DNA of 64,000 bases from Sinotaia quadrata (lineage: Eukaryota; Mollusca; Gastropoda; Architaenioglossa; Viviparidae), in NCBI GenBank assembly GCA_028829895.1, contig CM054179.1, positions 33,769,117-33,833,116 of the forward strand, given 5' to 3'. Each line of letters begins with the position of its first letter. The stretch's first letter is position 1. Shown here one piece after another: positions 38,101-50,100 of this stretch. A model generated the notes under the pieces. That model saw only the letters and a list, made by a program, of their open reading frames with translations. It was not told the DNA's origin and did not search any database. The position numbers and the translations under genes were made by a program.

Positions 38101-41100
38101 ATGCAGAAGTTTTTTTTCAGAGAATGTATTATATTTTACAAACTGTGTACAAACAATAGCTCTTCATTATGTAAATATGCTTGTAATATATTACAAAGGT
38201 GTGCATATTCAAGACATCATAGCATTCAAAGAGGTGCTTAAAATGTATTTTTTTTTGTTTGTACTTAAAACAATAAAGTACAATGGTGTCTTAGCCCAAT
38301 TTTTTCCAGAAACACTGCCCTTAAAGCCAACGATATATTAGGTCTCCAACATCATCAAACAAGCAAATTTAACACATCCTGACTAAAGATGAAAAAATGT
38401 TAAGATACCGATTGTAAAATGTCTTATCTCTGGAACTAAATAATTTATACACATGGTTCAAATATTAAAAGAAAGAGGAATTTGTATATAATATATATGA
38501 AACAATTATTTTATGCTATCTATTCTAAATTTTGCAAAATTATGTAAATATTTTCAAACTTACAGTACTGCAATTTGCCATTTTTTTGTTTTTGTTGGTA
38601 TGTATGCTTATTTTATATATAATTACCCATATGTCTATAATTTAGAAAAAAAAAAGATATTTATTGTTTGTTGTGAATAAAATATCGTAATTTATAACTC
38701 AATACATATAGAATTTACAACTGTATTGTGTGTTTATGAATATAGATATATTTTATTATAATTAAAGTGATGCCAAAGAAAATTAACATATGCATTTAAG
38801 GAAAGTTATGAAAGTTTGTACAACTAATTACATCAGCATTCATAATTGTACTTCCATTAACAATACAAAAGATTTTTTACATTGTATAAGATTGCTCTTG
38901 TTTATCAAATCCAGATATAGTCCACATTCTGCCATTGACAGTAAGCAACTCAGTATCCCATGCAAAATAAACTTAAGAGATAATATCATCATAATCAATA
39001 CTACACCACCTCCACCACCACCACCACCAAAGTTTTAGTGACCAAATTATTTACTGAAGATTATGTTTGCCATTTTAGTACAACAAACCCTGAATACCTA
39101 ACAAAAATTTGTTTAAATTGTTTCAATACACTGCAACATGTTACTCCTGTCTAATAAAACCTTCAGATACAACTTTTAAATAATCTAAAAGTGGCAGGTC
39201 TTTTAGAAAGAAATGCTAATAAGAAAAAAGAAAGAAAGAGAATGGTTAGAGAGTAATTTCAAATTGTTATCAATCATTCACTTTATTGAATCATTGCAAA
39301 GTATAATTTTGATACAACCCTTTTTGTGTAAAGATAAGATGCAGCTTTTAGTTCTTAAAGAAAATAATTTTATTTCAATAAAATGAACACATTAAAAAGA
39401 AAAATAATTTTGAGTAGGGACAGGAGTCTAACCTCTTAAGAACTGTAATAAAAGTAAAAAAGTATAATGATTACAAAGTAAAAGTCATCTAAAAACCAAA
39501 ATATAATTTAAAAATGCAGATAATAATACTTTATGTACTTAGATATTACTTACTATTAGGAATTAAATTTTTAATGTTTAATATTAAATAGACTAGAGTA
39601 TTTACCACCAAAAATGAATGCACTGCTAGGAACATATTGTTTATTGGGTAAGGTTTGAATTATAAGTCACATTGCGAGTGAAAATTCGAGCATTATTTAG
39701 CAAATGATCTTGACCATCAGTTTTTTTGATGAGTACTTTGATGTTGTCTCTGTTTTGCGAATGCAACAATGCAACATAAAGCTGGCCATGTGAAAATACT
39801 GGCTCTCTCAAAAAAACTCCCATATGCTCAAAGGTTTGTCCTTGCAACTTATTGTCATTGGGCATTAATGGGAAATGATGGTGCTTCAACTTGAATGGCA
39901 AATTGACATCACTTGGTTGAAATAAGTCACTCTCACCATTTTATGAAAACTGCTTTCCATATGAAATCATCAAGTTGACATTTAGAGGGCACTAACATTT
40001 TGCACAGAGGAATACACAGAATTGAGGGGTGGATATTCTCATAGGGTGTACTTTGGGTATTTCTATAGATGATTTTATGTATGGCTCATCAAGCTCACAT
40101 GCTTGTATTTTCTTCCAGATGACTCTTGTGTCCTGGTCATGTGAGTGAGTATCTTTCCTTCTGGGCATTTCGCTACTCTATTCAAAATGGTGATCCAATT
40201 GAAATTTACTTATGCTTGCTGACATTAAACTACTTATGATGCAGATTACATGATGTTATGAAACCCTAATGCACACTGGACTTCGTTCTGTAAACAACAT
40301 ATATAATATACAAACATATCCTAAAATCTCTTTTGAATGTCTGCATATAAAACCTCCCTATTAATATCACTCTCAAACTTCTGTTCTAATTTCTATACAC
40401 TTTGCTTCTGTAAGCAGTACTTGCTATATTTAATGATGACCTTGACAGTTGTTATTTTTTTGATGGGTACTTTGATGTCTGTTTCATGAATGTGACAATG
40501 CAACATAAAACTGGCCATGTGAAAATACAGGCTCCCTCAAAAAACCAACTGCCCACATCAGGCCTGAAAATGGCGACTAATTTAGTCGCCATGGCTAGTG
40601 AAAAAAAAAATTGGCGACTAAAAAAAAAACTTTAGTCGCCAACTGCGAGTGGGCTAAAATGAACTTTTTTGTGAACAACTATGGGTTTGTAAATTTTCCT
40701 TCCCTTCTTCTTCTCTCTATTGTTTTTGGTACGTACTCATGACATTCCTTTATCTCAACAAGTGAGTCAATAAGGGTAGTCCATGTACCGTGGCTTCTGT
40801 CTATGTCACTAAGTCCTTTAAGTGATTTAAAACCTCGCATAAAGCAATAATCTTGTGTTTCAAAATTACGTCATGACTCACGTCATTTACCGGAGATCGA
40901 GATCTACCGATATCGGTCTTCGTAGCGAGCACATTCTCATGACTCTAACAGTTCGGTCAGTAGACTTAGTCAACGTGTCACTGCCCTTTAACAGTACACA
41001 ACTGATAGAATTCGTCCCTATCTTCTCGTGTGTATTCGTCCCATCAGTAAAATCAGTCAATGTGTTGCTAGAAGTTTCATCACACCTTAACGGTACACAA

Positions 41101-44100
41101 CTGATAGAATCTGCCTCTTATCTTCTCATGCGTATTCACTTCCGTCAATCAAGGTGTCACACGTACACGGAGGTGTATGTGTGTGTCCAAAATCTACACG
41201 TATTAAGTGTTTAATAATGGCGTCATTTCTTATCTCTGTTTCAAGATCAAGCTTCCGTGGTGCGCTAACTGTTTCTGTACACTTCCAGCCTGAGAGTTCT
41301 GCTGCCAAGTGGACAAATTCATCTGGCAGGCCTAGAAAGTTACAATACACTGAGTGGCCGGATGTTCTGATCCCAGCAGATGATGATGATGATGATTGAT
41401 TATTGATAACTTTATCAGATTAAGTTGAAAATAAAAATAAAAACATCACTGTAAAACAACACAAAATTGAGCTTTCCTTGTAAAAGACCTTCAGAAAATT
41501 AAAAAAAATTCAAACTGAAATATCATAGATGAATCACACATTGATTTGTATAACACTGACATCATTCGCTCTCTTTCTCTCTCTCTCTCAAACTCCCCCC
41601 CCCCCCAAATTATCTTAATAATATCTAGCTACTACTTTTATTAATAAAATTGATACGATACTATAGCTAATAACCACATGACCACCCAGATTACCTGAAC
41701 AAAACAGTATTTTTTTATGTTAGGCTATTTTGATTGTCTAGAAAAAAATTAAATTGGCTAGTAAAAATTTTAGTTTGGCTAGTAAAATTTTTAGTTTGGC
41801 TAGTAAAATTTTTAGTTTGGCTAGTAAAATTTTTAGTTTGGCTAGTAAAATTTTTAGTTTGGCTAGTAAAATTTTTAAGTTACTAGCCAAAGGCTAGTGG
41901 GACTTTTTTTTCATTTTCAGGGCTGCACATGCTAAAAGATTTGTCCTTGGGTGCTTTAGCCAGCTCACTCAAAAAAACTCCCATGTGCTTGATGGTCAAG
42001 GACGTTTTAACATTTGACACAGATGGATAAACATAATTTGAATTGGAAAACTATATATATTAATTAATATTATGTTTATAATATATATTATGTGTAATAT
42101 TTGTAAAGCCCAAACCCTGAAAATATAACAATTTGATTAAGTTTTATCATTAAATGATAAAAAAAACATTTTTAATAAAAATAAGATGCAGGAGACTTCA
42201 GCTTGATTTTCACAGTTTGTTGAAAGCATTACCCCCCAAAAAATCCAACAGAAAATTGTGTTTATAAAAAATAGTCATGATCTCAGTAAAGTTTAACTTT
42301 AAGATACATTATTAATCAACTAATAACACAGTCTAGAGAAACTTAACATAAATAAATACTATTGTGAAAACAAAGCTAAAGTTTTATTTTTACCAAAGTC
42401 TGCTTAGCAAAAGTTTAAAATTAGTTTGAAATAGATTAGGGAGTCGCAAAGAAATAATTAGAAACTATAGAACTGAGAATCAGAGACATCAATCTTGTAA
42501 TTATAGCTGCTAAAATTAGCTTGCAATTACTAAATAAATTCATAAACAAATATATTTATTTAAAGCAATACTAACTGATATAAGTGTAGCAAGTGTCAAA
42601 ATTAATCGTTTTGAAGTTTGCTGCAGCTCTAAATTTTGTAACACACATGATGCAACCATTGCTAGAATCAAATGCTTTTTCGGTTAACCAATTTGCACTA
42701 AACCACAGATGAAGCTTCAAAGAGAAATGAATACTCTTTTCACAAATTTTCAGAGATAAAATATTCACTGAAATGCATTTATGGCAATGATTTAAAAATG
42801 AACCACATTTTTAACTGATTACCAAAGCTTACATTTTAAAGTTCTGTTAATAAAAGTGGTACCAGGAGAAAGCTAATAGTTACATTTTTATTTTTAGTTC
42901 TTACTGATATAAAAAAAAGTCATGTGCAGTCGCGTGCAAAAAGAAATCCAAACCAAACCAAATTGTTCTATCACATTGACATAAGGCTGCGAGGCAACAT
43001 TTTTAGCAAAAATGCATCCAACACTTAGCAAGTGTAATTATTTTTCTTTCAAGTCACATTAAATAAAATACTGGATAAAGAAATGATCTTTAATTTTAGC
43101 CTAGTTGCATCAACAAATAATTGTATTAAAGTATCAAATTTTGTTACAGAAAATCACAAAATATATGCTCTAAATGCTACTAATTCCTGCAAAACAGTGA
43201 TGTTGGGACTATCTATATATACAATTTATATTTACCAGAGTGTTTACACTGAATTTTGAGCTGTGACAAAAAGTGATCAGGGTTATTTTTAAGAAGGCTC
43301 TCAAGATACCTCTTCTTCATTTGCAAAAATAAAACCACTCTTCTATATCAATGTTTATTTAACTCTATGTACAACTACAATTTATTTATGGATGTTTAAA
43401 AAATACATTTATTTGTTACATATTGCCATTTTGCACATGAATTTATAATTTTTGTGTTTTATAGTATCTTTAGTTTTGTCATAAGTTTAAAGCAAATGTA
43501 TTGTATATAAAGACTTTGTTGCATATTGTATATACAAAAATTGGAAAATGCTTAAAACTTTTATAAGAATAGGTTCTTTATTAATACATTATCATCATCA
43601 TTATTAAGCATTATTACTAATAGGCAATTATGAAAAGATTAGTTTTAGAGTCAGTAAATTAAAATAGTTCTTCAGCAAGGATAAAATAATAAACTGCCAC
43701 AAATATATTTTCAGAATTGTCAACATTAATTAGTATACTAATGATGTTCAATCCTGAGAATTATTGTTTCTTGTTCAAAAATAAAATAAAATAAAAGTAT
43801 ATGTAATCACAAGAAATGTTGAGGAATATATTATGAATGAAAAGTAACAAGGCAAATTCAATTCATGGAATATAGCAAAATAAAAGTAAGTATGGATGGG
43901 GATGGATAAGGATGAGAGTGGGAAAATGCTAATACAGTAATAGAGAATAAATGAGAAGAATGGATTTATAGTGATAAATATTTATTGTAACCCGCAAATG
44001 TTGAAAATATAACAATGACTTGAATGTTTAGGCTCCTGATTGCAAGGCAAGCATATGATTAAGTGGAAAAAATGTTTCTGAGTGAAACATGTGCACATAT

Positions 44101-47100
44101 CTTTATTCTTGAGTAACTTTTATTTGTTTTTTATTTCAGTTTTGATGATTTAAAAAAAAAAATTCCTGAAAAATCAAATTGAATAATGTGGTCAAAAAAA
44201 CCCGTCTTTGATGAATTTATAGAAATGAAAAACACCAACAAAATACTGTTAATCTGGTGAATATTTGTAATGTAAAAAAATATCAGAATACAACAATTTA
44301 GAGGTACTATTATACAGACTCTTAACTTTTACCACCAAAATTAAATGAGCAAAGAATGTCCATTTATTAATTATAAAAAAGTTAAGTTATTAAATTAAAA
44401 ATGTACTACTAGTTACCTCAAGAACTTTCTTGACTTTTTCTCGGAAGACTTCAAGCATTACTTGACCACCAACAACTTCTAGAGGCATGCCGTCATTTCC
44501 AATAAAAAATGCTGCTGGTACAATAACCACTGGATCTTATTCATGTTAAGGAAACATTATCAATGGGGAATATAACATGGCGAAAAAATTTTGATGAATA
44601 GTTTTGAGCATGCAGAATGAGACTTTAATCAACACATTTTTAGATTTTTGGTTTTTTTGATCTGGTATTACAAAGAAAATCTGTAGGTCATATGCTCTTT
44701 TGTAATGTAAAGATGCCTGCACACATATGTAAGAACTGAACTTGACTCAGTTTACAAAGTGGAAGGTCCATCTAGGGTGCAAAATACCCTTGCACCTAGC
44801 CTGATTAGCCCTTAATCACTAATGAAAAATGTTATTCCACCAGCGAGAAATTATTTTGAGAAAAAGCAATTCAGAGGTGAACAATACACTTTGAACTTCT
44901 CTTATGAAACTTATGTTGAACTTTTTTAACTATCACTTATAAGTAAAAGTAGATAAAACTATATTAAGCAAATGTTAGTGAAAATGATTCTATCTGTAAA
45001 TTATATGTATTTAAAACTGTATTTTCTTCAATTCTGCCTAGTGTGATACAGAATAATACTTTATTTGTCATTACATACCACTTTCCAGTAATTAGCATGA
45101 ATATACTTTCATTAGGGTACAGGAAAAAAATGTCATTCGATGGAATCAATTACCATATTGGAAGTGAGTTTTCTTTTAAGTAGCATTCTATGGGAATTTA
45201 AGGAAATATTATTAACTCTCCATAGGATCATTGTGCCAATTATTGAAATACAATTCCTGTTAATGGACTGTGCACTAAACACTTTGTTTGGAATGTCAAA
45301 GTGACAGAAGATTGTGTCAGATGGTCATGACCTCTAGTAGAAATGAGCAAACACATGTGAACAATTATATACTGTGTCACAGTTACAAATGGGGTAAACC
45401 TGGTTGAACAATATGTCTGCACATACTGGCTTCCAATCCAGCCAGTGCACATCAACTTCAGACCCAGCTGGGGATCTAGCACTTTATACAGTAGGATTCT
45501 ATGCTGGAATGGTTTATTAAAGAACAATAAAACCAATTTATACTAGATACTAGTAAGACTAAGACTATAAGTCACTCAAATTATAAAAATGAAATGGAAT
45601 ATTGGTCATATTTGATTTCTACTCAAATTTACATGAATGAATGAAAGACTGCCAAGTGTTATCATTCTATTCAAAATTACCAAGCTTTACAATGCTATCT
45701 AATTCAGAAGACAATATTACTTATCAAGTTCCATTTAGTGAATACAATTTCATTATGGTACTTACTTATTTATTTAATATACAGGTAGTAAAAAGAAAAA
45801 TTAAAACATCATTTGGATGTTTTATATTTAAACAAAAATTAGTTATGGTAAAAAGAAAAGACATACCCAATGCCTTAAAACTGTTAAGATTTAAAAATAA
45901 AAATTGTGAATCTGTGTTTTTATTCTTCTGGAATGCATCCCATTTGCAAAACTATTTTTTTTCTGGAATACATCCCATACTTCACAACTATTCTCAATCT
46001 CATTAAAAATAATTCCATTTGCAATCTAAAGGATAAACTTTTTTTCTGGAGTGCATCCTCTGCTTATCCAATTATTACACACCACCTTAATGAAAGATAA
46101 GGTGGGATCTTCTGCTGTAACTTTTGTAAGTGTAAAGTGTAATGACATTTAACAATGAAACTCATCTGATGTGGACCAGATGGTCAGAGTAGATGGCCTA
46201 TAGTGACTCAAATTATAAAAATGAAATGGAATATTGGTCATAAATGATCTGTAAATTTGGAACACTTCTATTTAAAAGACTGAATAAAAGACTGAACCTT
46301 GAGTTGTTTCTGATAAAGGCAGTCGGCGAAAATGGATATGTTATTTAGAAATTGTTCTCAAAACAATATTTACTTATGAAAATTACTACTACTACTTAAT
46401 TTGTCTTTTTATTATCTCTATATTACAGTGTCTTATCCAAGTTTCCAATTTATTTTAAATTTTATATGCCAACTCCAATATCCATTCTATGTCACTTAAG
46501 TACTTATCTCCTGATTAAGGGAATCTGTGGACTTTATTATGGACACAACAGAGTAATTCTTACTCTATGTCAGTTAAGAATGGTCATGGATTCTTGAATA
46601 GAAAGAGCCTTAAAAAATGTCACAATATTCTTGTGCAGTAATCTATTATAATTAATAAAACCATTGAAAAAAATCATTATAATCTATCTATCAAATTTCT
46701 AAATAAATAAATTCAATTAGTGCTAATTTGTTTTCCATTTCTGCAGTTGATAGTAGTACTAGTAGTCAACTGATTATGAATTACACAGATATCAACTAGT
46801 TTTAATACATACAAATAGAAAAAATCATTTATAAACTAAATACATCACAATGGTATTAACAAACTGTATTTAGAAGAAAAAAAAATCCCTTTTGTACCTA
46901 CCAAAACAATATCATTAATATGAGAATTTTATTTCAAGCTTAAATACAATTACAACAATAAACAAAAGGATACATATCTGTGAGAAAAATGAACATTCTT
47001 CACTGGAAAGATACAAAGTAGTAATTTGATTAAGCTGGTACATGAATGATGATGATGAATATAAACACAAGCCTATAATTAAACTACTGCAGCTTGTACA

Positions 47101-50100
47101 ACTATTGTATCATCAATAATTATCCTTCATCAGTTTATATTAATACACGTTGCTATCATTAACATTTAGAATTAAGAGCAGATGTTTCTACTGACACATT
47201 TCTTTATTACCACAAAAGTGGATGGGCTGCCCATTATCTAAAAGTAGTAATGTAATGGTTGATAAGTGGATAAGAAATTTATAACACATATATTCATACT
47301 TTATCTTATATTACATAGTGGCTACAACATAACACAGAACTACCTAGTAAATATTGTCTTTCCATTTGGAATAAAACAATATACTTCTGTAGTTAGAAAT
47401 AAAATTTTGTGCTCAAACTAACTAGATGTGTGTAGCAAGCAATGTTAATTCTCTATTTACAACTATCAAAAAATAACACACAAATTATAAAATCATTAAA
47501 ATAGAGATTTTATCAAAACATTTAAGTGGTTTGTTTTTCTAAAAGAAAATGTAGTGAAAAACCTCAGAATCATAATATTGTGTTTTAATTTTAAATAATA
47601 TTTTTTAAAAAGTGTCCATGCGCTTGTATTTCAATAAAAACGAGGCTTTCAAATAATTATCAGAACAATTGCTATTTCTATGTTAATTCTTTAAATTTTA
47701 ACAAACTAAATCAAAGATAAATATGTACCATATTAATCATTCTTTAAGTACGGCTGAAATAAATATTGATTATTGTGCATAAAAATGTATCCAAACTGTA
47801 CTGTATGTGTATTATGCTACTATACCATTTCTCAGCAACAAAGTGATCTCAATCAGCTAAAACCATGAATGACATTATAATCTAAAAAGGTGTAGTTATC
47901 ATCATCGAACATAAAGAATGAATTATATTTAAAGAAACATGTCTTCTGATACAATTGGCTATGTTTATGGTAATAAATAAAAAGATTGTTCATGTGTGCA
48001 TTACAGATGATTACTTTCATTAAATTATTCTGTGTTAAATTCAGATTTTGTACTATTAGTATTACTATTAATATGTTTGAATATCAACTCCTAATGCGGA
48101 TGTATCTTTGACTCAAATTAAAAATTATTAATAAACTATAAGTATATTTGTAATCATTTGTAACAATGCTCTTAAATTAGTATATAAATATATTGCTTTT
48201 TTCCTTTTATCAATAAAATAACTTCTATAACAACTGGTGTAATATTGTCACATTGATGTGCATTTTGTTTAAATATATTATTCTGTTAATCTATAATCAT
48301 GTTTCATATCAGAGCTGATTTTTAAGTATAATCAACTAATGACAAATTTTTAGTTTGCTCATTTCATCCAATTGCTAATTTAGGGAATAAACACACTATA
48401 AATTTTACTGCATTGGTTTAAGGTCTAATACTAACCATTTGAACATGGTATTTTAATGTGGGGAAGGTATTGGTGAAACTATAATGTGAAATAAGTCTTC
48501 ATTCTTTTATTAAATTTACAAGTAATTCTTTCTAATTTCTATATTAGATTACAAGACCAATAACTTTATTACACTGATGGACTACTGAATGTGGAATACC
48601 ATTCATGAAGAGTGCTCAAATTAGTCAGAATACAGCTGTAGGCAAGCCAGATTTCACACCAGTAGAGTTAATCATATAATAACTTTAGATACAATTATAT
48701 AAATAAAAAATAATTGACATGGTTTTGCTTTCTAGCTCATAACCTTGAATATATAGTCCAAAAGTTCACATTTTGTACAGTATTGGGTTTAGTTTCTCAT
48801 CCTCATCTTCAGTTTTCCATGAAACTGTAAAATGCATAAAGTGATATTTTAAAGTGTATTCATTGATAATGAAATGATATGCTTTAATGGAAACACCACA
48901 GAGTTCAACACATAGTCCCTGACTGAATACAGATTAAGAGATAGATGGAAGTATTTTGTCTTTCAAATTATTACATCCCCACCTCCATTTATTTCATTTC
49001 ACATTAGTGAGTGCTTCATTATTTTTGGAAAACTGCAGTTGTACCTGTTGGCCATAATTTTGACTGCAACTGCTGATTCCTGTTTGCAGAGTTGTGCAAC
49101 AACTGGATCAGTCCAGAATATATCCATTTGTTTTGTGTCATCATTGTCTCCTAAAAGGAATCAATATGAACTATTAAACATTTGATGGATCAATGAGGAA
49201 TATCCATGTTTTGATATGATCTGTAAACGGAGTTGTATACATACTTCAGTAATCAATTTTATGAATATGTTTGTTATTTTGTTAATATGCTTGCTTTTAT
49301 TAACTTTTCACAGCCCAGGACACAGTTCTTTAAAAATGCAAATCATTCTTTCAAAGGAATACATTGTTCTATATTTTGACTGTAAAGAATTTTCTAACAG
49401 CAAAACCCTAATGCATATTTATTTCTGCTATCAACTTATGGACATGAATACATTCACTTTTAATCAGCAAAAATGAAGATTAATAAACAATAGCAACAAA
49501 AGTCTTTCAGAAATTCTAAATTATTTGAAAGCGATGAAGACAGCTTTGATAATCATACAAACAAGTCATATTTTTCAAGTTTATGTGCCATGGCCATGAA
49601 AACAGTGCTGATAATTTTTACTCATCACTAATATTTATAATGAACTTCATTATGAAGTGTCTATAATTCCATATGGATACTTATCCAGACTACTGATATA
49701 CAATTATAATTACTTTTCCAAATCAATGAGAAATATATAATTTTGTGATGCATTCTCTTTCATTCCTTTATTGAAAAAAATCTAATCTAACCAAATAAAT
49801 GCTACTGTCTTATAAAGATATTCTTGAAAATGAATAAAATATAATCTACTCATTTATTTTATTTTTACTAATTTTAGCACCATTTAAAGATAATCCACAA
49901 ACTAATCCAAAATATACGGAAATATGGTCACTGTGATAATGCTGCACTTTTTGATAGAAAGTTTGTTATAGAAACCTGCTAGGAGTAAGTCAGCATCATT
50001 ATACCAGAGTGATGTAACTTTGTATTATTGCATTCTATTAAGGTATTTCTAATAAATGTTGAAATTCAATACAGTTTTGAGAGAATCAGGCAACTATTTT

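Larger units (their letters stand above)
40560..41922. mobile_element. About 1.36-kb terminal-inverted-repeat element with subterminal repeats
   Basis: Left end CAGGCCTGAAAATG and right end (reverse complement) CAGCCCTGAAAATG are inverted repeats; CACAT lies just outside both. Beside the left end, GGCGACTAATTTAGTCGCC is palindromic and GGCGACTAAA recurs. Beside the right end is an array of TTTGGCTAGTAAAATTTTTA units. Ends and clustered subterminal repeats suggest a hAT-like non-autonomous element. It interrupts helicase-derived sequence. Confidence 0.75.
40440..42010 (-). pseudogene. Second helicase fragment, split by an inserted element
   Basis: Positions 40455-40560 repeat the 39720-39820 sequence (GCAACATAAAACTGGCCATG against GCAACATAAAGCTGGCCATG). 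The homologous sequence resumes at about 41945 (GATTTGTCCTTG, CTCAAAAAAACTCCCATGTG). The interval is the TIR element described separately. Confidence 0.75.

Noticed and set aside
38990..39038. ORF ending in a proline run
   Set aside because: The Pro run is a CCA microsatellite; the upstream part has no coding features.
40855..41214. 119-codon plus-strand ORF inside the TIR element
   Set aside because: Explained by a two-copy DNA repeat; the composition is not protein-like.
45240..45536. 98-codon minus-strand ORF in UBXN4 intron 3
   Set aside because: It lies wholly within an intron defined by homology, with no family resemblance and no splice borders.
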